Assembly: GCA_964592475.1 (NCBI GenBank)
Contig: CAZQEZ010000085.1
Location: 1-18,566, forward strand
Origin: CAZQEZ01 sp964592475
GTDB taxonomy: Bacteria > Bacteroidota > Bacteroidia > Cytophagales > Cyclobacteriaceae
DNA: 18,566 nucleotides
Direction of reading: 5' to 3'
In this document: positions 1 through 7,524 of the stretch, piece after piece
How positions within the stretch are numbered: the stretch's first letter is position 1
Layout of the letters: every line of letters starts with the position of its first letter
Made by a program: the position numbers and the translations under genes
The notes under the pieces: model-generated
The model's input: only the letters and a program-made list of their open reading frames with translations
Databases searched by the model: none
Told to the model about the DNA's origin: nothing

Positions 1-16
1 TGCGAAGAGAAAAGCT

Positions 17-50
17 AACCACGGAGAATCACAGAGGAATTCACAGAGAG
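17..50 (+). repeat. 34-nt dispersed repeat, copy 1 (CTCTGTG-type)
   Basis: These 34 bases are identical, in inverted orientation, to 16712-16745; after one mismatch the match continues with AAAC. Read on the minus strand the unit is internally repetitive, made of imperfect 12-nt words starting CTCTGTGA followed by CCGTGGTT. I recall similar CACAGAG/CCACGGAG-type intergenic words as common in environmental bacterial genomes, but cannot name a described family. Confidence 0.8.
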
Positions 51-341
51 TAAACGCACAAACCTGGAAATAAATCTATAGCAAAATGCAACCACAAGCG
101 GCAAAATAGATAATTTTACCACTACCAATACCATAGCTGACTAAAAGCCCATAAAGGGCGTAATAATATAACCCTGGAGAAGCTTGGTGCGACTTATTTG
201 CTAAAGCGCCGGTGCGAAGAGTAAAAAGCTAAGCGTTTAAATCTGAGAATTTCATCATTCACTCACACCATTTTTTATTACCTGAATAAACAATTAAGGT
301 AATAATGTCAGTTTAAAATTGGTCACAAAACCAACATGACC

Positions 342-434
342 ATTGATTTCGCCCACTTTGGGGCTCTTGCACATATTAATCAATAGCACAGGGCTGCACC
401 CTGTGCTATTGATTTCGACCCTTCGGGCTTTCAT
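342..434 (+). repeat. Two diverged direct repeat units flanking a hairpin
   Basis: The words ATTGATTTCG, then CCC, a few bases, GGGCT and CAT occur twice in the same orientation, from 342 to about 373 and from 408 to about 434. Each unit has a short C-run/G-run pair that could form a small hairpin. The second unit is the start of the 49-nt dispersed repeat. The arrangement suggests a composite, duplicated intergenic element rather than unique sequence. Confidence 0.55.
378..414. repeat. Perfect 16-bp inverted repeat with 5-nt loop
   Basis: The left arm AATCAATAGCACAGGG (378-393) is exactly complementary to 399-414, with loop CTGCA. It sits between the two direct units at 342 and 408. No T-run follows on either strand, so a terminator for the upstream minus-strand gene (which ends at 601) is possible but not indicated. 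A structured REP-like element is the more natural reading. Confidence 0.75.
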
Positions 435-456
435 AAGTCTTAGGTTGACGGCTATG
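408..456 (+). repeat. 49-nt dispersed repeat, copy 1
   Basis: The 49 bases from ATTGATTTCG to GGCTATG recur as the reverse complement at the window's right edge (18518-18566) with a single mismatch (GCTTTC here, GCCTTC there). The homology ends sharply after GGCTATG on one side. On the other side it reaches the window end in the second copy, so the full element may be longer. Confidence 0.85.
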
Positions 457-600
457 GGAGCAAGGGGGTGGTGAAATAGCAGCAATTTCTGCTTTAAACC
501 AACTAAACATTTAATTAATTATGTGGATAAAGATTGTTGAAATAATATAATAACAAACAATGTAAAATTCAATTATCAACACAATTTTATAGAACCTTTT

Positions 601-933
601 TTAGTTACATGGTGGATGGTAGTTATCTACCAAATCTTCAATTATTGATTTTCTTAAATCATGACTGTCTTCCCAATAAGTGCAAACACAATTGGCACCT
701 TCAGATTCAAAACAACTCTTTTGTGGGTTCTTTTCATAGGCAATGGTGAAATCTTCTGCTTCTCCAATAAAAAGTTTCTTGTGCACTGCTTTTCCGTCTT
801 CTTTTTCAGAACGTTTTGTAACAACAAAAACACCACCTTTAGGCTTAAACTCATTATATTGGGTTGTATAAACATTAAATGTATACATCTTGCCTGACTC
901 TCCGGCAAAATCTATGGTTCCTAATTTTGACAT
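601..933 (-). CDS. Small protein resembling a catalytically degenerate GIY-YIG domain
   Basis: This is a 110-aa cytoplasmic protein with no signal peptide. Its layout resembles a GIY-YIG nuclease domain: GVFVV at 34-38 in the place of the GIY motif, LFIG at 54-57 in the place of YIG, then GEAEDF, and a C-terminal Glu (E99) followed by a YHPPCN end that recalls the Y-x-P-x-x-N ending of many GIY-YIG domains. By comparison with I-TevI (Tyr6, Tyr17, Arg27, His31, Glu75), the equivalents here are Phe36, Phe55, Ala65, Asn69 and Glu99, so both tyrosines, the arginine and the histidine are replaced. Four cysteines (74, 82, 84, 109) could bind metal. It follows dctM by about 100 bp on the same strand, with a possible promoter of its own. 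The fold assignment is inferred from motif spacing; a nuclease role is unlikely, and the true function is unknown. Confidence 0.75.
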   Translation of the reverse strand: MSKLGTIDFAGESGKMYTFNVYTTQYNEFKPKGGVFVVTKRSEKEDGKAVHKKLFIGEAEDFTIAYEKNPQKSCFESEGANCVCTYWEDSHDLRKSIIEDLVDNYHPPCN

Positions 934-989
934 ATCTTTATCATTTTGGAATGTTGAACATTAATTGCATAATATTAATGAATTATTAT

Positions 990-997
990 CAAAAATA
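990..997 (-). promoter_or_regulatory. Possible -7 element for the GIY-YIG-like gene
   Basis: The minus strand reads TATTTTTG, matching the Bacteroidota -7 consensus TAnnTTTG, 56 bases upstream of the start at 933. The nearest TTTG that could serve as a -33 element (1022-1025) lies 24 bases away, longer than usual. The assignment is tentative; the gene could also be read through from the TRAP operon. Confidence 0.3.
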
Positions 998-1036
998 AAA
1001 GCCAATAAATGTCATTTTTTACAAAATATTATTTTA

Positions 1037-2356
1037 TCATTTGTTGCCAATAAGTCCCCATTCTGTTGGTAACCAAAGAGTTATTTCTGGTATGTAAGTT
1101 ACCAGCATCAATGCTATTATCATGGCAATGAAAAGAGGAAGCAGCGGTCTAATTACTTTACTAATGCTGATATTTGCTACCCCGCAGCCAACGAATAAAA
1201 CTGAACCCACCGGAGGAGTACATACGCCAATACATAAGTTTAGCACCATAATAATACCGAAGTGCGTTGGATCCATGCCAAGCGCAGTCACTACGGGTAG
1301 GAAGATAGGAGTGAAAATTAATACCGCCGGCGTCATATCCATGAATATACCTACAAATAAAAGTATAAGGTTGATGATTAAAAGAATGACAAATTTATTG
1401 TCGCTTAGGGTAAGCAGGGTGGCAGTTACATTTTGTGGTATGTTTTCAAAAGACATCACCCAGCTCATTCCGATAGATGTACCTATTAAAAGCAATACAA
1501 TGGAAGATGTATTGACTGTTTTTAATAAAATATCGGGAACATCTTTCATTGAAATTTCTTTGTAAATAAAGGCCAATACCAAAGTGTAAAGTACAGCTAC
1601 AGCCGATGCTTCAGTGGCTGTAAATATACCGGCCACGATACCACCAATTACCACAACTAATAGAAGCAAGCTGGGAATGGCATCAAAAAACTTAAGTAAT
1701 GCAAATTTGGCGAAATCCCAATTATAAGTAATTTTTTCACCTCTGTAATTTTTGCGATATGCCCATACTCCGGCCACAAGCATTAACGCTAGCCCAGTTA
1801 ATAAACCCGGTAAATAGCCTGCCACGAACAATGCCGCAATTGAAACACCGCCACTGGCCAGAGAATACACGATAAGAATGTTGCTGGGTGGAATTACTAA
1901 GCCTGTGGTGGAGGAAGTAATGTTTACCGCGGCGCTAAACTGAGGCGAATAACCCTCCTTTACCATGCGTGGGTGCATAATACCACCAATAGCAGAAGCT
2001 GCTGCAACGGCCGATCCTGATATGGCCCCGAATAGCATACTGGCAATGATGTTGACAAAAGCCAAACCGCCCGGGAAAATACCCACCAGCACTTTGGCAA
2101 AATCTATTAATCGATTGGCAATGCCACCACGATTCATGATTTGCCCAGCCAGAATAAAAAACGGGATTGCCAGTAAGGCAAAACTATCGAGCCCTGTAAC
2201 CACTCGCTGAGCCATGGTAGTAAAAGCGGGAATAGAATCAATAGATACCAGCATGGTAACTACCGCTGATATGCCAATACTAAAGGCGATAGGCACGCCC
2301 AATGCTAATAAAGTAACAAAACTTACAACCAGGATGAGTACTTCTAAAAAGTCCAT
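1037..2356 (-). CDS. dctM: TRAP transporter large permease subunit DctM
   Basis: This 439-aa polytopic inner-membrane protein is the large, ion-coupled subunit of a TRAP (tripartite ATP-independent periplasmic) transporter. Its length fits the roughly 430-residue family. Hydrophobic segments run through the whole chain, and family-typical stretches are visible: AIPFFILAGQIMNRGG around 63-78, GAISGSAVA at 110-118 and IPPSN at 155-159, followed by an aG..PGL-type helix end around 179-185. It is the last gene of the hexuronate operon and starts three bases after the dctQ stop, so the two are probably translationally coupled. With DctP and DctQ it would import uronates driven by a Na+ gradient. 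The substrate is inferred from the neighbouring uxaC, uxaE and aldolase genes, not from this sequence. Confidence 0.95.
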   Translation of the reverse strand: MDFLEVLILVVSFVTLLALGVPIAFSIGISAVVTMLVSIDSIPAFTTMAQRVVTGLDSFALLAIPFFILAGQIMNRGGIANRLIDFAKVLVGIFPGGLAFVNIIASMLFGAISGSAVAAASAIGGIMHPRMVKEGYSPQFSAAVNITSSTTGLVIPPSNILIVYSLASGGVSIAALFVAGYLPGLLTGLALMLVAGVWAYRKNYRGEKITYNWDFAKFALLKFFDAIPSLLLLVVVIGGIVAGIFTATEASAVAVLYTLVLAFIYKEISMKDVPDILLKTVNTSSIVLLLIGTSIGMSWVMSFENIPQNVTATLLTLSDNKFVILLIINLILLFVGIFMDMTPAVLIFTPIFLPVVTALGMDPTHFGIIMVLNLCIGVCTPPVGSVLFVGCGVANISISKVIRPLLPLFIAMIIALMLVTYIPEITLWLPTEWGLIGNK

Positions 2357-2359
2357 GTT

Positions 2360-2869
2360 TTAATTGTTTTGTGGGTTTATATTTTCTTCCAATCGATCTT
2401 GCTCTGGTACCACCGGTTCAAAATCAATAATATTTAATATGCTATAATAAATGATAAAGATTCCGCTTATGGGCACCACCATGTATACATATCCAAGCGG
2501 TACCTCAAGCGTAGGAGAAATTTGATTTAAAGTAAGTGTAATGTACACCAAACGAATACCACCTACCACCATTACAAAAAATGAAAAAACAGCCACTAAA
2601 CTGTATATTAAAATATTAAGCTTTTTTTGATTTTTCTTGTTGGATCGGGAAGGTAAAATATCAATTGCCAGGTGCATGCGGCGCCCGGTAATATAGGCAG
2701 CCCCCAGCAAACCGAGCCACATGAATAAAAATCTCACCAATTCGTCTGTCCAGTTACTGGGATTTTGTAAAACGTAGCGGGAAAACACCTGCCACAATAC
2801 GCTTATGGTCATTACCGCCAGTATCACGATCAATATTCTTTCTAACGCAGTGTCTATCGTTTTTTTCAT
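2360..2869 (-). CDS. dctQ: TRAP transporter small permease subunit DctQ
   Basis: This 169-aa inner-membrane protein has four predicted membrane segments, at roughly 8-30, 45-62, 85-110 and 128-147. The family pattern is clear: Q-V-F-S-R-Y near residue 30, WTDELVRFLFMWLG around 40-53, a conserved His-containing RMHLAID segment, and the GYVYMVVPISG stretch before the last helix. DctQ is the small subunit that holds DctM and assists docking of the substrate-loaded DctP. It lies between dctP (44-base gap) and dctM (3-base gap). The C-terminal tail, about 20 residues after the last helix, is polar and acidic. The start is supported by the good N-terminal match and the length usual for DctQ. Confidence 0.93.
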   Translation of the reverse strand: MKKTIDTALERILIVILAVMTISVLWQVFSRYVLQNPSNWTDELVRFLFMWLGLLGAAYITGRRMHLAIDILPSRSNKKNQKKLNILIYSLVAVFSFFVMVVGGIRLVYITLTLNQISPTLEVPLGYVYMVVPISGIFIIYYSILNIIDFEPVVPEQDRLEENINPQNN

Positions 2870-2913
2870 TATTACTTTGGTTGTGTTTTTTTTAAATTTA
2901 AATTTGGATTACA

Positions 2914-3888
2914 CTACATAGCTTTTATTTTCTGAATGAGACTGTACACTTCGCCTACATCGCGATAGTCATCATACATATCTTCAGTAGCTTCTACAAA
3001 TTCTGATTTATCCGGATAAATTATTTCAACTCCTGCCTCTTTTACTGCAGCCAATGCTTCTTGCTCTGATTCTTCCCACAGTTGCCGTTGCACAGGAACT
3101 GACTCATTTGCTGCCTCTTTAAGCCATTTCTTTTCCTGCTCGCTGAGTGACTCCCACAGCGTAGTACTTACCAGCACGATATCAGGTATAGAGGTGTGTT
3201 CATCAAGAGTGTAGTATTTACAAACCTCATAGTGTCTACTAAGGTAAAAACTAGGTGGATTATTTTCTGCACCATCTACCACTCCTTGTTGCAATGCAGT
3301 ATAAAGTTCGCCAAAAGAAATAGGAGTGGGAGAGCCACCCATGGTTCTTACCATGTTAATAGATGTTGCACTTTGCATCACCCTTATTTTTAACCCTTCT
3401 ACATCTGCAGGTTTTTTTATCGGTTTGGTTTTGGTATAAAAACTTCGGCTTCCCGATGCATAAAAGCACAACCCTTGCATCCAGTATTTTTCTCCTTCTC
3501 CTAAAAGCTTTTCTCCAATTTCACTGTCTAATACCTGGTATTGATGCTCGGTATCTCTGAACAAGTAAGGAATACCAAATATTTTATAGTTGTCAGAATA
3601 GCTTTCCATTACCGCTGCCGATACCTTGGTCATGTCCAGGCTTCCTATTTGTAGCAGTTCAAGGCATTCACGTTCAGTACCTAATTGTTGGCTTGGGTAA
3701 ATATCCATTCTCATTTTACCGCCTGATTTTTCCTCCAGCGTTTCAGCCATAAATTCCATGGCTATATGTACTGAGTGGGTACGATCGAGCGCATGCGCTA
3801 ATTTGATTACTCGAACAGACTCTTTTTGCTCACAGCTGGCAAAAAATAAAAATATAATACCCGTAATTAATAAGTTATTGGTTTTCAT
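2914..3888 (-). CDS. dctP: TRAP transporter substrate-binding lipoprotein DctP (probable uronate binder)
   Basis: This 324-aa solute-binding protein of the DctP family begins with a lipoprotein signal (hydrophobic 6-18, lipobox FAS-Cys19), so it is probably tethered to a membrane facing the periplasm. The mature part opens with the family-typical strand IKLAHALDRTHSVH. Arg169 in LKIRV is at the position of the conserved arginine that binds the carboxylate of TRAP ligands, and GVVDGAENNPPSF (202-214) contains the conserved Asn-rich ligand-site segment. It sits 6 bases downstream of the KDPG aldolase gene and directly before dctQ, which makes galacturonate, glucuronate or a related acid the likely ligand. 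A lipid-anchored DctP differs from the freely diffusing periplasmic form known from proteobacteria. Confidence 0.93.
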   Translation of the reverse strand: MKTNNLLITGIIFLFFASCEQKESVRVIKLAHALDRTHSVHIAMEFMAETLEEKSGGKMRMDIYPSQQLGTERECLELLQIGSLDMTKVSAAVMESYSDNYKIFGIPYLFRDTEHQYQVLDSEIGEKLLGEGEKYWMQGLCFYASGSRSFYTKTKPIKKPADVEGLKIRVMQSATSINMVRTMGGSPTPISFGELYTALQQGVVDGAENNPPSFYLSRHYEVCKYYTLDEHTSIPDIVLVSTTLWESLSEQEKKWLKEAANESVPVQRQLWEESEQEALAAVKEAGVEIIYPDKSEFVEATEDMYDDYRDVGEVYSLIQKIKAM

Positions 3889-3894
3889 CCCGAT

Positions 3895-4566
3895 TTATTT
3901 TTTATATTTTTTTACAATTGCCAGGGCATTTTTGCAAGTTTCGCTAATTTTTGCATAATCGTTGGCGGCAATAAGTTCTTTTGAAACCAGCTTTGATCCC
4001 ATACCCACACAATGGACTCCTGCTTCAAACCATTGTTTCAAATTATCCTCGTCGGGCGAAACGCCTCCGGTAGGCATGATGCTAGTCCATGGACATGGCC
4101 CTTTTACAGCTGCTACAAACTTTGGACCGCCTACCTGAGCTCCCGGAAAAATCTTGACTACTTCTGCTCCCAATTCTTCTGCTTTCGAAATTTCTGTTAA
4201 AGAACCACAGCCAGGCGACCAGGCAATTTTTCGGCGGTTACAGACCTTGGCCATTTCTTCTTTAGTAATCGGGGAAACTATAAAATTTGCGCCCAGTTGG
4301 ATATACAAAGTAGCGGTAGAGGCGTCTATTACCGAACCAACCCCCAAAATCATCTCGGGGGTTTCCGCTATGGCGAATTTATTCAAGTCACTGAATATTT
4401 CATGAGCAAAATCACCACGGTTAGTAAATTCAAATACCCGGATGCCGCCCTCATAACAAGCTTTTACTACTTTTTTACATACCTCCAGGTCTTTGTGGTA
4501 AAATACAGGTACTACACCTGTTTCGCCCATTTTTTGAGTTACCGTAATGCGTGAAAATCGAGCCAT
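3895..4566 (-). CDS. eda: 2-dehydro-3-deoxy-phosphogluconate (KDPG) aldolase, class I
   Basis: This 223-aa cytoplasmic aldolase of the KDPG/KHG family splits KDPG into pyruvate and glyceraldehyde 3-phosphate, the last step of hexuronate breakdown. The catalytic residues are visible: Glu46 in FEFTNR, and the Schiff-base Lys138 in VVKIFPG. The phosphate- and carboxylate-binding glycine motifs GVGSV (75-79) and PTGGV (165-169) are present. It starts 8 bases after the uxaC stop and is followed 6 bases later by dctP, so it is clearly co-transcribed. A KHG (4-hydroxy-2-oxoglutarate) activity is common in the family, but the operon context favours KDPG. The kinase that would supply KDPG (KdgK) is not encoded in this window. 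Confidence 0.94.
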   Translation of the reverse strand: MARFSRITVTQKMGETGVVPVFYHKDLEVCKKVVKACYEGGIRVFEFTNRGDFAHEIFSDLNKFAIAETPEMILGVGSVIDASTATLYIQLGANFIVSPITKEEMAKVCNRRKIAWSPGCGSLTEISKAEELGAEVVKIFPGAQVGGPKFVAAVKGPCPWTSIMPTGGVSPDEDNLKQWFEAGVHCVGMGSKLVSKELIAANDYAKISETCKNALAIVKKYKK

Positions 4567-4574
4567 ATCAAGTT

Positions 4575-5993
4575 TTATTTTTTATCAATTTCATAAAATC
4601 CAAAAAAATTGCGGGCATTGTTATAGCTAATATTTTCTACCATCTGACCCAGCAAATCCATATCGGCCGGAATTTGGCCATTTTCAACATCTTGTCCAAT
4701 TAAATTGCACAAAATTCGACGGAAATAATCATGTCGGGGATAAGAAAGAAAACTTCGTGAGTCTGTAAGCATGCCTACAAATCTACTGAGTAATCCCAGG
4801 TTGGACAGCGCATTCATTTGCCATTCCATCCCTTCTTTCTGATCAAGAAACCACCAACCGGTACCAAATTGCATTTTTCCAGCCACACTGCCATCCTGAT
4901 AATTACCTATCATGGTAGCAAATAAATAATTATCGCGTGGATTCAGATTATATAAGATGGTTTTTGCCAGTTGATCGGTATTGTCTAGCCGGTCAAAAAA
5001 TCCGGATAAGCCAGCTGCCATAGGCCAATCGCCAATAGAATCAAAGCCGGTATCGGGTCCTAAGGTACGAAGCATTCGCTGGTTGTTGTTGCGAATGGCT
5101 CCAAGGTGAAACTGCTGAGTCCAGCCTTTGGCATGATCCATTATACCAAAATTGTACAGCATAGCTGATTTAAATTTGGCCGATTCTTCTGCAGTTAATT
5201 GATTGCTACTTCTTACTTTGTTAAATATTTCTGCCACTTCTTTCTCGGTGTAATCTTCTGCATACATGGTTTCCAATCCATGATCGCTAAGTCGTCCTCC
5301 CATGGCATGGAAAAAATCATGGCGTTTCAGTAAAGCATCCTGCAACTGCTGATAGCTGCCTATGGAAGTGTCACTTGCTTTTTCAAGGCTTTCAAGGTAT
5401 TGATTGTAAGCTCCAGCATTATCTACTGCCATGGCTTTGTCGGGCCTGAAGGTGGGTAATATTTTTATTTCAAACTTGTCATTTTTTAATTGTTGGTGGT
5501 AATTCAAGCTATCGGCCGGATCATCAGTAGTACAAACTACTTCCACTTTAAATTGTCGCAATAAGTTGCGGCAGCTATATTTATCTTTGGCCAATTTTTC
5601 ATTAGCTTTTTCATATACTTTTTTGGCTGTTTCACCATTAAGAATGGTTTCGATACCAAAAGGTTTTTTTAGCTCCATGTGCGTCCAGTGGTAGAGCGGA
5701 TTACGGATGGTAAAAGGAACGGTTTCTGCCCATTTTTGAAATTTTTCCTCTGCACTGGCATCACCGGTAATGTATTTTTCATTTACGCCATTGGCCCGCA
5801 TGGCCCGCCATTTGTAATGGTCACCTGCCAGCCATATTTCCGTAAGATTATTGAAATTGCGATCCTCGGCAATATCCTGGGGAGGAAGGTGGCAATGATA
5901 ATCGATGATGGGTAATTTGGCCGCGTGATCATGATACAGCTTTTCCGCTGTTTTATTCTGCAGCATAAAATTTTTACCTAAAAACTTCTTCAT
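4575..5993 (-). CDS. uxaC: Glucuronate/galacturonate isomerase (uronate isomerase)
   Basis: This 472-aa enzyme of the amidohydrolase superfamily converts D-glucuronate to D-fructuronate and D-galacturonate to D-tagaturonate in the cytoplasm. Its length is almost that of E. coli UxaC (470). The N-terminal block resembles E. coli UxaC closely: LYHDHAAKLPIIDYHCHLPP, with the metal-site HxH at His33 and His35, then GDHYKWRAMRANGV. Other family stretches include TTDDPADSLNYH and, near the C terminus, MLTDSRSFLSYPRHDYFRR. The first Met is chosen because the MKKFLGKNFMLQN segment aligns with the E. coli start region. It follows uxaE after 13 bases. Having both UxaC and UxaE in one operon lets galacturonate enter the glucuronate branch. 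Confidence 0.97.
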   Translation of the reverse strand: MKKFLGKNFMLQNKTAEKLYHDHAAKLPIIDYHCHLPPQDIAEDRNFNNLTEIWLAGDHYKWRAMRANGVNEKYITGDASAEEKFQKWAETVPFTIRNPLYHWTHMELKKPFGIETILNGETAKKVYEKANEKLAKDKYSCRNLLRQFKVEVVCTTDDPADSLNYHQQLKNDKFEIKILPTFRPDKAMAVDNAGAYNQYLESLEKASDTSIGSYQQLQDALLKRHDFFHAMGGRLSDHGLETMYAEDYTEKEVAEIFNKVRSSNQLTAEESAKFKSAMLYNFGIMDHAKGWTQQFHLGAIRNNNQRMLRTLGPDTGFDSIGDWPMAAGLSGFFDRLDNTDQLAKTILYNLNPRDNYLFATMIGNYQDGSVAGKMQFGTGWWFLDQKEGMEWQMNALSNLGLLSRFVGMLTDSRSFLSYPRHDYFRRILCNLIGQDVENGQIPADMDLLGQMVENISYNNARNFFGFYEIDKK

Positions 5994-6006
5994 ATTGCTA
6001 AATTTT

Positions 6007-7254
6007 TTAATCCAGAAATAAATGCTTAATGTGGCGATCGTAAAGGTTTTCTGTTACATTTTCTGCTATTACAGCTTTATTATCTTTTAAAGCTTGATAG
6101 TACGTTTCGCCAAATTCAGCCGCTATTTTATATGCGCAATGTAATAATTGTCTAAAATCAGGATTGTATCGTGGGTGGTTCTCTATATGCCGCAAGGCAT
6201 TGGCATAATGTTGGCCGTCCCATTGCTGAATAGCCTCTAAAGTAGGCAAATTATTCTTGTCTACGTCAATCACTGTGGCATAAGGTCCGGTGAGTTCATC
6301 AAAACGATCCAATGCTTTTTTATAGATGTCTTTGGCCAACTGCAAGCCTTGCTCACCTGATACCGAAAGGCCAATCAGTTCTTCAAGCCAGGTAGTGCCG
6401 GCAGTTTTTATATGTACTCCCTTGTCATATTTTTTTAATAGTATTTTAATAGGGGCATAAATGGAAAACTTATCACTGCCGGAGTGAACACTCAGTTTAA
6501 GGTCAGTAGGCAATCCGAATTTTTTCACTGCAAAATCAATCACCAATAAATCCTGCTCAAATTCGCGGGCAAATTGATCAAGATTGCCTACATAATCTAC
6601 CCCTTTGTTAAACCTACCGGTAAACTTGGGGGCAATGGTGCGCACCGGTATTTTGTTTTGACCAATCATGTGCAGGATGAAAAATAATTCAACAGGAGTC
6701 TGCGGATTATCTACTTCATCCATGCTTATTTCCGCCACAAATTTATCCTCACCTTTATGGTTGGCAATGTGTTGGTAAATTTTTGCCGCATTTTGAATCG
6801 CGAAAAGAAATGTTTCTGCAATTACCCGCAGTTTTTCTTCTGTTACTTTTAAAGTTTCATCGATACCCGGAATTTGCAATTCGCCTAGGTAGGCCTGGCT
6901 GCCCTTCACATAAGCTTCTATTTCTTCAGATGATGCTTTTTTTCCGATAAATTCAGCCACATCAATTGTAAAAAAATCAGAATAATCCAGAAAATCAGCT
7001 ACATTATTAAGATTAATATGGTCAGCATCTACAAAATAGGTATTTGAGAATTTAAGCGCCTGGGTTGCGGCATCAGCTTCAGCTCTTACGGCCGATGGTT
7101 TAGTATTTACTGTTTTGTGTTCCCTAAATGACTTGTTCCACACCGGGGTAATATCCACACCTTGTTTTTTGGCTTTTTGTACGGCTGCCAGTTGTGCTTC
7201 TCCTTGATGCTCGAAGCGATCCCCCATGCCTAAAGAATATTTTCCTAATTTCAT
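6007..7254 (-). CDS. uxaE: Tagaturonate/fructuronate epimerase UxaE
   Basis: This 415-aa protein is recognised as the UxaE family, first characterised in Thermotoga maritima, which interconverts D-tagaturonate and D-fructuronate (EC 5.1.2.7) and so replaces the UxaA/UxaB route. Supporting stretches are the N-terminal LGMGDRFEHQGEAQL, VDADHI at 75-80, EISMDE at 175-180 and HSGSDKF at 257-263; acidic and His residues in these blocks are plausible metal ligands, though I cannot assign them from sequence alone. It is the first gene of the operon, directly behind the promoter and palindrome at 7296-7357. Immediate linkage to uxaC, KDPG aldolase and a TRAP transporter is strong support. The 5' untranslated leader would be about 65 bases. 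Confidence 0.88.
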   Translation of the reverse strand: MKLGKYSLGMGDRFEHQGEAQLAAVQKAKKQGVDITPVWNKSFREHKTVNTKPSAVRAEADAATQALKFSNTYFVDADHINLNNVADFLDYSDFFTIDVAEFIGKKASSEEIEAYVKGSQAYLGELQIPGIDETLKVTEEKLRVIAETFLFAIQNAAKIYQHIANHKGEDKFVAEISMDEVDNPQTPVELFFILHMIGQNKIPVRTIAPKFTGRFNKGVDYVGNLDQFAREFEQDLLVIDFAVKKFGLPTDLKLSVHSGSDKFSIYAPIKILLKKYDKGVHIKTAGTTWLEELIGLSVSGEQGLQLAKDIYKKALDRFDELTGPYATVIDVDKNNLPTLEAIQQWDGQHYANALRHIENHPRYNPDFRQLLHCAYKIAAEFGETYYQALKDNKAVIAENVTENLYDRHIKHLFLD

Positions 7255-7295
7255 AGTTATTGATAATTAAAAGTTAATATAGCGGCTTATTTTTA

Positions 7296-7324
7296 AAAAT
7301 GCAAAATGTTAACGTTTGCATTTT
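7296..7324. promoter_or_regulatory. Palindromic operator, LacI-family-like, in front of uxaE
   Basis: A perfect 10-bp inverted repeat (AAAATGCAAA at 7296-7305 and its complement at 7315-7324) is separated by 9 bases. Overlapping it, 7307-7320 read on the minus strand is TGCAAACGTTAACA, which differs at two positions from the LacI-type word TGTAAACGTTTACA. It lies immediately downstream of the predicted -7 element, over the expected transcription start, where a bound repressor would block initiation. A uronate- or KDG-responsive LacI regulator is inferred; none is encoded in the window. Confidence 0.6.
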
Positions 7325-7327
7325 CCT

Positions 7328-7357
7328 CAAAAATATCAATTTATCGGTAGAGTCAAA
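7328..7357 (-). promoter_or_regulatory. Bacteroidota-type promoter for the uxaE-uxaC-eda-dctPQM operon
   Basis: On the minus strand a TTTG (7354-7357) is followed after 18 bases by TATTTTTG (7328-7335), matching the -33 and -7 elements of the Bacteroidota primary sigma factor (TTTG and TAnnTTTG, about 19 bases apart). The predicted start is near 7320, giving a leader of about 65 bases to the uxaE ATG. Confidence 0.6.
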
Positions 7358-7481
7358 AAGTATGTAGTCAATTTATTTTATAATGATGCTTTGCAAATTA
7401 TATTTTTAATTTACAGTTTGTTGTAATTTCAATTATCCGGGGGGTATCTTTTAATTATTTTCTTCACAACCGTTTTTACCC

Positions 7482-7489
7482 TATTTTTG
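7482..7489 (+). promoter_or_regulatory. -7 element for the S9 peptidase gene
   Basis: TATTTTTG on the plus strand matches TAnnTTTG and lies 35 bases upstream of the ATG at 7525. No good -33 TTTG is present at the expected distance, so the promoter may be weak or need an activator. Confidence 0.45.
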
Positions 7490-7524
7490 AGTAATTGATT
7501 GTAAAAATTTGAAATAAGATTAAT

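Larger units (their letters stand above)
1..600. other. Intergenic region with dispersed repeats, no convincing gene
   Basis: No reading frame here looks like a real protein. The only open frame of note, on the minus strand at 294-485, runs through the repeat and hairpin sequence described separately and is probably spurious. What can be seen is a 34-nt repeat (17-50), a pair of related direct units (from 342 and from 408), a perfect hairpin (378-414) and a 49-nt repeat (408-456). The words TGCGAAGAG...AAAGCTAA occur twice (about 1-18 and 213-231), a further weak direct repeat. The stretch between about 460 and 600 is plain A+T-rich sequence. Confidence 0.6.

Noticed and set aside
294..485. 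63-codon open frame on the minus strand
   Set aside because: It runs straight through the hairpin and the 49-nt repeat and shows no protein-like pattern apart from the repeat translation. It is best seen as a repeat artefact.
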